Shown in pieces: positions 25,095-33,149 of a DNA stretch of 64,000 bases. Positions within the stretch are counted from its first letter, which is position 1. Each line of letters opens with the position of its first letter. Below the pieces are notes generated by a model. The model was not told where the DNA came from. It did not search any database and was given only the letters and a program-made list of their open reading frames with translations. Origin of the DNA: Streptomyces vietnamensis (GTDB taxonomy: Bacteria; Actinomycetota; Actinomycetes; Streptomycetales; Streptomycetaceae); assembly GCF_000830005.1 (NCBI RefSeq), contig NZ_CP010407.1, forward strand, positions 1,240,001-1,304,000. Reading direction: 5' to 3'. The position numbers and the translations under genes are program-made.

Positions 25095-26708
25095 TCAGCA
25101 GCGCCGGAGGTCCTCGGTGACCGTGCCCTGGACGGTCGTCAGGCTCCGGTCGTAGCAGCCGGCGGAGCCGTACAGGCGGTAGCGCTCGGTGCCGGTGCCG
25201 ACCGCGTGCCGCTGGTCGCGCGGGACGCCGAGGGTGAAGGAGGCGTCGCCGGTGTACGTGTCGTCGAGGCGCGACCAGGACAGCCGCTTGTCTCCCCGGA
25301 CGACGTCGACGGCGGCGCGGTCGCCGACGGTGAGGACGGTCCGCAGCCGGTTCGCGGCGTCGACACTGATCTCGCCGTCCATGGTGTACGTGTGCCGGGT
25401 GCGGGTCGCGGTCCGGCCGACGGTCACGGTCTCGTCGTCGGTCCAGCGGGCGGTGAGCGCGTCCGGGTTCTCGTCGGCGCCCCAGCGGTGCGTGGAGCGG
25501 TGGTCGACGGTACGGGTGACGGTCGTGGCGACCCGGCCGTGCGAGGTGTTCAGGTGCCCGGCGACGGTGAGCGTGTCGCCGCCGGTGGTCTCCAGGACGT
25601 CGGGCGAACCGGCCGTGTACACGGCGGAGTTGCGCGGGGTGCCGAGCTCGTGCCGGTCCAGGCCGCCGGTGACGACCTCGCTGCCCTCGTCCTGCCAGAG
25701 GAGCACGTTGGTGGGAATGCTCCAGCCGGACTGCCCGGCGGGGACGCCGGCGACGGAGACCTCGACGCGGTGGGCCGCGCCGTCGTTGAACAGGGCCGCG
25801 AAGGGCGTCAGGTCGTAGGTGATCGGCTGCACGTCGAAGGCGCGCGGCGCGGGTGTCACGTACCAGAGGAAGGGGTTGGACCAGCCGCCGGTCCACACGT
25901 GCGGGAAGGGGGCCGCGATGCCGGCGAGCTTCCCGTCGACGGAGATCCGCACCTCCCGGTAGGGCCCGTCGGCGGCCTTGCAGGAGTAGGGGGCGGCGTC
26001 GGGGACGGTGAGGTACCAGAACTCCTCGCAGCCTCCGCCGGATCCGGTGGCGTACACCTCGGCGAGGACGCGTTCGGTGTTGCGCGGGGTGGTGAGGGTG
26101 GCGCCGGTGAGCGGGACGACCCGGTCGGGGGTGCCGGCGGCGGGCTTCACGCGGCCCTCGGCGGTGTGGAAGGTGAGGGTGACGCGGACGTCGATGACAC
26201 CGGTGTACGTCTCGTTCACGACGTTGCCGATGAGCATCTCGACGGGCTGCGGGCGGCTGAGGGTGTCGCGGTAGCGGGTGACGTCCTTCTCCACGGACCA
26301 GCTGATGCCGTCGGGAGAGGGCTCGGGGGTGGAGGTGCGGAGGATCTCGACGCCGCCGAGGGTCAGGTAGCCGAGTCGGTCGTACTGGCGGCCCTTGACC
26401 TGTCCGTCGAGGCGCAGGACGACCTTGTTCCAGCCCTTGCCCGTGCCGCACTCCTTCGGCGGGGTGTAGCTCCCCCGGTACGGGGTGAAGTCGCGGAACT
26501 GCGCGGCGGCGAGGGTGACCTCGCAGCTGCGTGTGCCGGGGGTGTCGACGGGCGGGGCGGCGGTGACCGGGTCGTGCCAGTCGGTGGTGAACTCGGCGGG
26601 CGGCGTCGGGCCGTTCGGACCGTCGGCGGCGGCCGGGTGGGCGGTGAACAGCGCGCCGGCGGCGAGCACCAGACCGCCGATCACGCTCGTGATCTTGAGT
26701 GATCTCAT
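25095..26708 (-). CDS. Secreted PNGase A-like peptide-N4-asparagine amidase
   Basis: Predicted secreted protein of 537 residues. The signal peptide (residues 1-28) ends in AHPAAA. The two-part beta-sandwich sequence resembles peptide-N4-(N-acetyl-beta-glucosaminyl)asparagine amidase A, with segments such as WNKVVLRLDGQVKGRQYDR, GGVEILRTSTPEPSPDGISW, GCEEFWYLTVPD and WYVTPAPRAFDVQPITYDLT. Such enzymes remove N-glycans from glycoproteins. ATG 26708 lacks a clear Shine-Dalgarno, yet the signal peptide begins there. An in-frame extension upstream runs into the divergent exporter gene and is spurious. With the GH109-type enzyme and the sialidase it would allow stepwise glycoprotein deglycosylation (inference). 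Confidence 0.72.
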   Translation of the reverse strand: MRSLKITSVIGGLVLAAGALFTAHPAAADGPNGPTPPAEFTTDWHDPVTAAPPVDTPGTRSCEVTLAAAQFRDFTPYRGSYTPPKECGTGKGWNKVVLRLDGQVKGRQYDRLGYLTLGGVEILRTSTPEPSPDGISWSVEKDVTRYRDTLSRPQPVEMLIGNVVNETYTGVIDVRVTLTFHTAEGRVKPAAGTPDRVVPLTGATLTTPRNTERVLAEVYATGSGGGCEEFWYLTVPDAAPYSCKAADGPYREVRISVDGKLAGIAAPFPHVWTGGWSNPFLWYVTPAPRAFDVQPITYDLTPFAALFNDGAAHRVEVSVAGVPAGQSGWSIPTNVLLWQDEGSEVVTGGLDRHELGTPRNSAVYTAGSPDVLETTGGDTLTVAGHLNTSHGRVATTVTRTVDHRSTHRWGADENPDALTARWTDDETVTVGRTATRTRHTYTMDGEISVDAANRLRTVLTVGDRAAVDVVRGDKRLSWSRLDDTYTGDASFTLGVPRDQRHAVGTGTERYRLYGSAGCYDRSLTTVQGTVTEDLRRC

Positions 26709-26915
26709 GGGGCGGAAGTGAAGCGCGGTCGTCCGGCGCGGTCCAGAGGACGATGAGCGGACATGGCGCGATCTGTTCCCTCGCTGCGGAAAATCGATTG
26801 CCGCTCCCGGGCGGAAACGCGAACCTTGCGCGGTTTCCACCCCGCCGTCGCACACCGCCGTGGCACACCATCGGCGCGCGATCCTCCAGAACCGACCCGG
26901 AGATCCTGGGCAGCC

Positions 26916-28721
26916 ATGCAGATTCGAGATCTTCCCTACGCCGACCCGGGGGTCCCCGATGTCCGCTCGGGCACCCGGTTCCTCCTCTGGCTCGGCCGAC
27001 AACAGCTCGGCGGGCAGGTGAAATGCCTGCTCTGGGGGCTGCTGCACCATCTGGGCATCGCCGGTCTGCCGCTCGGCGTCGGTCTCGCCGTCCAGGCAGT
27101 CGTGGACCGCGACGGCGGACGGCTCGCGCTCGCCGGGGTGCTGCTCCTGGCCCTCGGGGCGGCGATCGCGGCCGGTGACGTCATGCTCCACCGCACCGCC
27201 GTCACCAACTGGATCACCGCCGCCGCCCGTGTGCAGCAGCTCCTCTCCCGCAAGACCGCCGAACTGGGCTCCGTCCTGACCCGGCGGGTCGCCGCCGGAG
27301 AAGTCGTCGCCGTGTCGACCGGTGACGTCGAGCGGATCGGCTGGTTCGTCGAGGCGCTGTCCCGGTTCGCCGCGGCCGCCGTCACCCTGGTCGTCATCTG
27401 CGTCGGCCTCGTCGTCTACCAGCCGGCCCTGGGTGTCGTGGTCGCCGCCGGCATCCCCGTCCTCGCCCTCGCCGTGCTGCCGCTGCTCCCCCACGCGGCC
27501 CGCCGGGCGGACGTCCAGCGCGAGAAAGCCGGCAAGGCCACCGAGCTGGCCTCCGACACGGTCGCCGGACTCCGGGTGCTGCGCGGCATCGGCGGCGAGG
27601 AGCTCTTCCTCGGCCGCTACCGCGCCGCCTCCCAGGAGGTCCGCCGGGCGGCCGTGCACAGTGCGCGGATGTGGGCGCTGATCGCCGCGATCCAGGTCGT
27701 GCTGCCGGGCCTGCTGCTCATCGCCGTGGTGGCGTACGGGACGAAGCTCGCGCTCGACGGCCGGATCGAGGTCGGCGAGCTGGTCACCGTCTACAGCGCG
27801 GTGGCCCTCACCCATCACGCGCTGCGGAACTTCGAGGAGATCGCCCAGGCCTTCTCCTTCTCGCGGCCGTCCGCGAAGCGGGCCGCCCGGGTCCTCTCCC
27901 TGACCCGCACGACGACCACGGTCCCGAAGCCCCGGGAGGTCGAGGCCGGCGGCGACCTGTACGACCCGCTGACCGGGCTGCGCGCCCCCGCCGGGCTGTT
28001 CACGGCCGTCGTCTGCGGCGATCCGGACGTGGCCGGGCGGCTCGCGGACCGGCTCGGCGGCCACCCGACGGAGCCGGACGCCGACCACACCTCGGTGCTG
28101 CTCGGCGGGGTGCCGCTCGACGAACTGCCGCTGGAGGACGCCCGTACCGTCGTCCTCGTCCAGGACAAGGAGCCGGTGCTGCTCTCGGGCACCCTCCGCG
28201 AGCTGCTCGACGTTCCCACGTCGGGCAAGGTCCGGGCCGAGCATGCGCTCGCCGCCGCCCAGTGCGACGACGTCCTCGACGCGCTCGCGCAGGCCTCCGT
28301 CGCCACCGGCGGCGATCCGATGCTCACCCGCATCACCGAGCGGGGCCGCTCGCTCTCCGGCGGCCAGCGCCAGCGGCTCGCCCTGGCCCGGTCCCTGTTC
28401 GCCGACCCGGAGGTGCTCGTCCTCGACGAGCCGACCTCGGCGGTCGACGCGCACACCGAGGCAGCCGTCGCCACCTGGATCGCGGAGCTGCGGAGGACCA
28501 GGACCACGGTGGTGCTCACCTCCTCGCCGCTGGTCCTGGACCGCGCCCACTGCGTCGTGCTGGTCCACGAGGGCCAGGCGGTCGCCGTCGGCAGCCACCG
28601 CGGGCTGCTCGCCACGGAGCCGCGCTACCGCGCGGTCGTCACCCGCGAGACCGACGAGGAACTCGCCACCGCCGACGGCCGCGCCGTCGAACTCGACGCA
28701 CTGGAAGGGGAATCGGCATGA
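26916..28721 (+). CDS. Heterodimeric ABC exporter subunit A (degenerate Walker A)
   Basis: Type I exporter half of 601 residues: a membrane domain (about residues 25-310) and an ATPase domain. The signature LSGGQRQRLALARSLF and Walker B VLVLDEPTSAVD are canonical. The Walker A region reads AVVCGDPDVAGRLAD with no GxxGxGKST, and the H-loop position reads LTSSPLV with no His. The chain therefore cannot bind ATP conventionally in its own Walker site but can supply the signature to its partner. ATG 26916 is the first family-like start; the upstream in-frame stretch is not homologous. The stop overlaps subunit B as ATGA. Substrate unknown. Confidence 0.85.
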   Translation: MQIRDLPYADPGVPDVRSGTRFLLWLGRQQLGGQVKCLLWGLLHHLGIAGLPLGVGLAVQAVVDRDGGRLALAGVLLLALGAAIAAGDVMLHRTAVTNWITAAARVQQLLSRKTAELGSVLTRRVAAGEVVAVSTGDVERIGWFVEALSRFAAAAVTLVVICVGLVVYQPALGVVVAAGIPVLALAVLPLLPHAARRADVQREKAGKATELASDTVAGLRVLRGIGGEELFLGRYRAASQEVRRAAVHSARMWALIAAIQVVLPGLLLIAVVAYGTKLALDGRIEVGELVTVYSAVALTHHALRNFEEIAQAFSFSRPSAKRAARVLSLTRTTTTVPKPREVEAGGDLYDPLTGLRAPAGLFTAVVCGDPDVAGRLADRLGGHPTEPDADHTSVLLGGVPLDELPLEDARTVVLVQDKEPVLLSGTLRELLDVPTSGKVRAEHALAAAQCDDVLDALAQASVATGGDPMLTRITERGRSLSGGQRQRLALARSLFADPEVLVLDEPTSAVDAHTEAAVATWIAELRRTRTTVVLTSSPLVLDRAHCVVLVHEGQAVAVGSHRGLLATEPRYRAVVTRETDEELATADGRAVELDALEGESA

Positions 28722-30499
28722 TCGGCCTGGCGCCGCCGGAGTACGACCCGGCGGCCCCGAAGACGGCGACGACGCTGCCCGTCGCCGGGACCGCCACCGT
28801 CCGCGGCTATGTCCGTGAGCTGCTGCGCCGGCACCGCCGGGCGTTCGCGCTGCTCATCGGGGTGAACGCGGTCGCCGTGACCGCCTCGATGGCCGGCCCG
28901 TACCTGCTCGGTTCGGTGGTGGACGGCCTCGCGGACGGGGCCCGTGACCTCCATCTGGAGCGTACGGTCGCACTGTTCGCGGTCGCGCTGCTCGTCCAGA
29001 CGGTGTTCACGCGGCTGGTCCGGCTGCGCGGGGCGATGCTCGGCGAGGAGATGCTCGCGGATCTGCGCGAGGACTTCCTCGTCCGCGCGGTCGGCCTGCC
29101 GCCGGGCGTGCTCGAACGGGCCGGGGCGGGCGACCTGCTCTCCCGGATCACCACGGACGTCGACCGGCTCGCGAACGCCATGCGCGAGGCCGTGCCCCAG
29201 CTGGTCATCGGCGTCGTCTGGGCGGGGCTGCTGCTCGGCGGCCTCATGGTGACCGCGCCGCCGCTCGCGCTCGCCGCGCTGCTCGCCGCGCCGCTGCTGA
29301 TCGTGGGCTGCCGGTGGTACTTCAGGCGGGCGCCGTCCGCGTACCGCGCGGAGTCCGCGGGGTACGCGGCGGTGGCCGGCGCGCTCGCCGAGACCGTCGA
29401 CGCGGGCCGCACGGTCGAGGCGCACCGCCTCGGCGCGCGGCGGATCGCGCTGTCGGACCGGCGGATCTCGGAGTGGGTGGCGTGGGAGCGGTACACGCTC
29501 TTCCTGCGCTCGGTTCTCTTCCCCGTCATCAACCTCACCCATACGACGGTGCTGTGCGCGGTCCTGCTGCTCGGCGGGGTGTTCGTGTTCCAAGGATGGA
29601 TCGACGTGGGACAGCTGACGACGGGGGCGCTGCTCGCGCAGATGCTGGTGGACCCGATCGGGATCGTGCTGCGCTGGTACGACGAGCTCCAGGTCGCGCA
29701 GGTGTCGCTGGCCCGGCTCGTCGGCGTCCGGGAGATCGAGCCGGACGCGGGCGACCGGGAGGTGCGGCCCGAGGGCCGGGCGGTGGAGGCGGACGAGGTC
29801 CGGTTCGGCTACCGCGAGGGCGTCGACGTGCTGCACGAGGTGTCCCTGAAGGTGGCGCCCGGCACCCGGCTCGCCCTGGTCGGCCCGTCGGGCGCGGGCA
29901 AGTCCACCCTGGGCCGGCTGCTGGCGGGGATCTACGCCCCGAGGACCGGTTCGGTCACCCTCGGGGCCGCCGAGCTGGCCCGGATGCCCGCCGAGCGGGT
30001 CCGCGAGCACGTGGCCCTGGTCAACCAGGAGCACCACGTCTTCGTGGGCTCCCTCCGCGACAATCTGCTCCTGGCCAGGACCGGGGCCGCCGACACCGAC
30101 CTGTGGGCGGCGCTCGCGGCGGTGGACGCGGAGGGCTGGGCCCGGGCCCTCGACGAGGGCCTCGACACCGAGGTCGGCTCGGGCGGCCGGTCGCTGACCC
30201 CGGCGCAGGCCCAGCAGGTCGCGCTCGCCCGGCTCGTCCTGGCGGGCCCGCACACCCTGGTCCTGGACGAGGCGACCTCGCTGCTCGACCCGCGCGCGGC
30301 CCGGCACCTGGAGCGCTCGCTCGGCCGGGTCCTGGAGGGCCGTACGGTCGTGGCCATCGCGCACCGGCTGCACACCGCGCACGACGCCGACCTGATCGCG
30401 GTGGTCGAGGCGGGCCGGATCAGCGAGCTCGGCAGCCACGAGGAGCTGGTCGCGGCGGACGGGGCGTACGCGGCGCTGTGGCGGTCCTGGCACGGCTGA
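28718..30499 (+). CDS. Heterodimeric ABC exporter subunit B (degenerate signature)
   Basis: Type I exporter half of 593 residues encoded with subunit A. Walker A LVGPSGAGKSTLGRLLAG, Walker B TLVLDEATSLLD and H-loop IAHRLHTA are intact, but the signature is LTPAQAQQVALARLVL in place of LSGGQ. With subunit A this gives one complete ATP site (B Walker A/B/His plus A signature) and one site lacking both a Walker A and a signature. ATG 28718 overlaps the upstream stop (ATGA) and is preceded by GGAAGGGG, so near-equal synthesis of both halves is expected. Confidence 0.88.
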   Translation: MIGLAPPEYDPAAPKTATTLPVAGTATVRGYVRELLRRHRRAFALLIGVNAVAVTASMAGPYLLGSVVDGLADGARDLHLERTVALFAVALLVQTVFTRLVRLRGAMLGEEMLADLREDFLVRAVGLPPGVLERAGAGDLLSRITTDVDRLANAMREAVPQLVIGVVWAGLLLGGLMVTAPPLALAALLAAPLLIVGCRWYFRRAPSAYRAESAGYAAVAGALAETVDAGRTVEAHRLGARRIALSDRRISEWVAWERYTLFLRSVLFPVINLTHTTVLCAVLLLGGVFVFQGWIDVGQLTTGALLAQMLVDPIGIVLRWYDELQVAQVSLARLVGVREIEPDAGDREVRPEGRAVEADEVRFGYREGVDVLHEVSLKVAPGTRLALVGPSGAGKSTLGRLLAGIYAPRTGSVTLGAAELARMPAERVREHVALVNQEHHVFVGSLRDNLLLARTGAADTDLWAALAAVDAEGWARALDEGLDTEVGSGGRSLTPAQAQQVALARLVLAGPHTLVLDEATSLLDPRAARHLERSLGRVLEGRTVVAIAHRLHTAHDADLIAVVEAGRISELGSHEELVAADGAYAALWRSWHG

Positions 30500-30509
30500 A
30501 CCAGAGCGT

Positions 30510-30610
30510 CGAACCGGACCGTCGCACGACAGACCGAACCCGGGCCGGCCGTCGTACGGCGAACCGGACCCGGGCCGGACCGTCGCACGACACACCGAAC
30601 CGGACCCGGG
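30510..30610. repeat. CGAACCGG-type tandem repeat
   Basis: Four imperfect copies of a 25-36 base unit start at 30510, 30535, 30560 and 30596. The core is CGAACCGGACC or CGAACCCGGGCCGG followed by CCGTCG(C/T)ACG. They lie between the end of the ABC exporter operon and a terminator. A short stretch at 43333-43392 carries a similar CCCGTACGAACCCGG element. Confidence 0.75.
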
Positions 30611-30637
30611 CCGGGCCGTGCGTCGAGCACGGCCCGG
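30611..30637. terminator. Bidirectional terminator between ABC exporter and NmrA-like gene
   Basis: An 11-bp perfect stem (CCGGGCCGTGC and its complement) with a GTCGA loop sits between the convergent genes, 10 bases from the NmrA-like stop. Confidence 0.75.
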
Positions 30638-30647
30638 GCGGCGCCGG

Positions 30648-31355
30648 TCAGTAGCCGATCGTGAAGCGGCGCTGGACGAAGCGGGGCAGTTCCGCCTCGT
30701 CGACGAGGGCCACGGCCGCGTCCTCCGCCGAGATGCGGCTGCGGCCCTCGGCGTCCCGGACCGGCTGGTCCTCGCCGATGCGGAAGCGGCCGGTGCGCTC
30801 GCCGGGCGCGATGTCCTCGGCGGGGCTGAAGTAGGTCCACCGGCGGTTCGAGGTGCGCAGCACGTTCAGCGCGTCCCGGTGGCCCCGTACCGCTGCCGCG
30901 TACTCGCGGGGCAGGCCCACCGCGTCGAGGGTCTCGTGCAGTTGCTCCTCCGTGTCGGCGAGGACCACACCGGGCTCGACCTCCAGGCTGCCCGCGCCGC
31001 CGATGACGATCAGCCGGGTCCTGGGGTGGCTCTCCAGGGCCTTGAGCAGGGCCCGTGCGGCGGTGGCGTACACGCCGGCGTCGGCGATGGAGCGGCGGAC
31101 GGTGTCCGCGAGGTCCAGAGACGCGTTCCCGGGCTGGAAGGCGCTGACGAGGACGTCGAGTCCGGGCAGGACGGCGGCGACGGCCTCCGCGTCGAGGACG
31201 TCGAGGCTCGCCCACGTGATGCGGGAGCGGGTCTCCCCGGCGGCCACCTCCGTCGCGTCGCGGCTGAAGGCCCTGACGAGGTGCCCCCGTTCCAGCGCCT
31301 CCGCGACGACGCGACTGCCGATGGTGCCGGTGGCTCCGATGACTCCGATGTGCAT
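30648..31355 (-). CDS. NmrA-like NAD(P)-dependent reductase (atypical SDR)
   Basis: Cytoplasmic Rossmann protein of 235 residues. The dinucleotide motif is GVIGATGTIGSRVV at residue 4, NADP recognition is probably by AFSRD, the central strand is RLIVIGGAGSLEV, and NRRWTYFSPAEDIAPGERTG follows. The group includes quinone and biliverdin-type reductases and redox-sensing NmrA proteins, and the substrate cannot be read. ATG 31355 follows AGGGGAG. It diverges from a TetR gene, and its probable promoter overlaps a 35-bp palindrome, so it is likely repressed by that TetR. Confidence 0.85.
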   Translation of the reverse strand: MHIGVIGATGTIGSRVVAEALERGHLVRAFSRDATEVAAGETRSRITWASLDVLDAEAVAAVLPGLDVLVSAFQPGNASLDLADTVRRSIADAGVYATAARALLKALESHPRTRLIVIGGAGSLEVEPGVVLADTEEQLHETLDAVGLPREYAAAVRGHRDALNVLRTSNRRWTYFSPAEDIAPGERTGRFRIGEDQPVRDAEGRSRISAEDAAVALVDEAELPRFVQRRFTIGY

Positions 31356-31395
31356 GGCTCTCCCCTGTGATCACATCTGACGTGACGGCGTGCGA

Positions 31396-31430
31396 AAACT
31401 ATACGCCGTGAAGTTCACGGCGTGCAGTTT
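31396..31430. promoter_or_regulatory. 35-bp palindromic TetR operator
   Basis: AAACT-2-ACGCCGTGAA-G-TTCACGGCGT-2-AGTTT: 15 of 15 arm bases pair, interrupted only by two 2-base mismatched steps and one central base. It lies between the NmrA-like gene (start 31355) and the TetR gene (start 31466). The quality of the symmetry makes a dimeric or tetrameric TetR binding site very likely. Confidence 0.75.
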
Positions 31431-31465
31431 CCATACGCCCGCCAAGGAAGCGATAGGGTGGCCCG

Positions 31466-32230
31466 ATGAGCGGGACGACGGAGACACGGACGGGAACGGC
31501 CCCGGCCGTACGGGGACGGCGTGAGCGGCTACGGGCCGAGACCACGGCCGAGATCAAGGGCACGGCCCTGCGCCTGATGGCCGGGGGCGGCCCCGACGCC
31601 ATCACCCTGCGGGCCATCGCCCGCGAGATGGGCATGACGGCCAACGCGATCTACGGCTACTTCGCCACCCGCGACGACCTGGTCACCACGCTCATCGACG
31701 ACGTGTACTCGGCGCTCGCCGACTCCGTGGAGTCGGCCTGGGCCGCCGCCCGCGCCGAGGATCCCGCCGCCCGGATCCTGGCCTGGGCCCGCGCCTTCCG
31801 CACCTGGGCCCTGACGAACCCCGAGGGCTTCCGCCTCGTCTACGGCGATCCCGTGCCCGGCTACCGGGCCCCCGAGGCGGGCCCCGCCCCGGACGCGGCC
31901 CGTCGGGTGTGCACCGGGCTCGCCGGGCTCGCCGCGGCGGCCTGGCCGTACGCCGAACTCCTCTACCGGGACAGCGCGTTCACCTGGTCCGACTTCGACG
32001 CCGGGCTCCTCGACAAGGTGCGCCCGGCCTTCCCCGACCTGCCGCCCGCCGGTGTCGCGCTCGCCCTGCGCCTCTGGGGGCACCTGCACGGGCTCGTGGC
32101 CCTGGAGGTGTACGGGCACCTCGGCCGCCAGACGGCGAGCCCGGACAAGCTCTTCGAGGAGGAGTTGGGGCGCCTCGTGCGGACGCTGGGCGTCCCCCTC
32201 GACCAGAGGACGGCAGCTGACGGCGGCTAG
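31466..32230 (+). CDS. TetR/AcrR-family regulator
   Basis: Repressor of 254 residues. The N-terminal helix-turn-helix is in residues about 20-70 (LRLMAGGGPDAITLRAIAREMGMTANAIYGYFATRDDLVTTL). The C-terminal ligand domain contains LTNPEGFRLVYGDPVPGY and ends in helices rich in Leu. It diverges from the NmrA-like reductase with a 35-bp palindrome between them, consistent with autorepression and induction by a substrate or product of the reductase. Its stop TAG overlaps the convergent hydrolase stop on the other strand. Confidence 0.88.
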   Translation: MSGTTETRTGTAPAVRGRRERLRAETTAEIKGTALRLMAGGGPDAITLRAIAREMGMTANAIYGYFATRDDLVTTLIDDVYSALADSVESAWAAARAEDPAARILAWARAFRTWALTNPEGFRLVYGDPVPGYRAPEAGPAPDAARRVCTGLAGLAAAAWPYAELLYRDSAFTWSDFDAGLLDKVRPAFPDLPPAGVALALRLWGHLHGLVALEVYGHLGRQTASPDKLFEEELGRLVRTLGVPLDQRTAADGG

Positions 32231-33018
32231 AAGAAGCCCAGCGCCGAGGCTCCGCCCACCCCGCCCAGGACCATGAAGGCGGGCATCAGGACCTTGAGCT
32301 CGACCCAGCTGCCGGCCCGGAAGCGCATGCCCTTGGGCGGGCCGAGCGGGTACCAGCGCTTGCGGCCGACGGGGATGGGCCACAGGATCGGGCAGCCGGA
32401 GACGGTCAGGGCGTCGCCGATGTCGTGCACGAGCGCGCCGAGGACGATGGGCAGGCCCAGCCACAGGTACTCCTGGCCCGGCTCGGTGAAGAGCCAGCCG
32501 GCGCCGTTGCCGGGCTGGTCGAGGACGCCCGCCAGGATCCAGGCGCCGGCGGCGCCGAGCAGCCAGACCAGGACGTCGCTGGAGACCCGGGCGGCCCGCC
32601 ACAGCAGGCCTTCCACGGCGAGCACCAGGTGCACGAAGAGGATCGCGAGGACGGCCCAGCGGCCGCCGGTGACGGCCGCGACGGAGGCCCCGGCGCCGAT
32701 CAGGACCGCCCAGAGCCAGGTGTGGGTGAGGGTCCGGTGTCCGCCGGACCTGCGGGGGTCGGAGGAGGAGCGGGTGGCCTTGTAGACGGCGTACGACAGC
32801 TTGTCGACGATCTCGCAGAGGCCCCGGGAGACCGGCCCGAAGGCGCGGGAGATGGTCGCCGACTTGTGGTCGAGGTCGGGCGCGAGGGCGGCACCCGCGC
32901 AGATGAGCGCGCCGGCGACGAGAACCGGCCAGGGCATCGGGTGGTCGAAGGCGGCCGCGGCCGCTCCGACACCCAGCCAGGCCGCCGCTCCGGACAGCGA
33001 GTGCGCCGGTCCCATCAT
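32227..33018 (-). CDS. YdjM-like membrane-bound metal-dependent hydrolase
   Basis: Integral membrane protein of 263 residues in the YdjM/DUF457 group. Conserved polar motifs are GPAHSLSGAAAWLG near the start, ALAPDLDHKSATISRAFGP (PDxDH) and GGHRTLTHTWLW (HRxxTHS-like), then LGALVHDIGDALT; these His/Asp clusters are the presumed metal site. About six hydrophobic segments surround them. Two adjacent ATG codons (33018, 33015) fit; a longer reading to 33096 overlaps the helicase promoter region. The family is linked to LexA-regulated or phospholipase-like functions in other bacteria, but activity is not established. Confidence 0.75.
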   Translation of the reverse strand: MMGPAHSLSGAAAWLGVGAAAAAFDHPMPWPVLVAGALICAGAALAPDLDHKSATISRAFGPVSRGLCEIVDKLSYAVYKATRSSSDPRRSGGHRTLTHTWLWAVLIGAGASVAAVTGGRWAVLAILFVHLVLAVEGLLWRAARVSSDVLVWLLGAAGAWILAGVLDQPGNGAGWLFTEPGQEYLWLGLPIVLGALVHDIGDALTVSGCPILWPIPVGRKRWYPLGPPKGMRFRAGSWVELKVLMPAFMVLGGVGGASALGFF

Positions 33019-33149
33019 GGTTGACCCGCCCCGTTTCTCCCCTGCCGGCGCCCAGTTGACGGCCGGTCGACGGACGAGCCTATCGTCCGTGATCAAGACC
33101 GATGATGGCCGGTTCCCTCATCCGAGCGGAATGCGGGCAAGATGGGGGC

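Noticed and set aside
26763..26915. Upstream extension of ABC exporter subunit A to ATG 26763
   Set aside because: The added 51 residues are not homologous to exporters and would overlap the amidase promoter region. ATG 26916 fits the family start.
25095..28598. Long in-frame upstream extension of the PNGase A-like gene
   Set aside because: The extension is antisense to the ABC exporter. The signal peptide begins at 26708.
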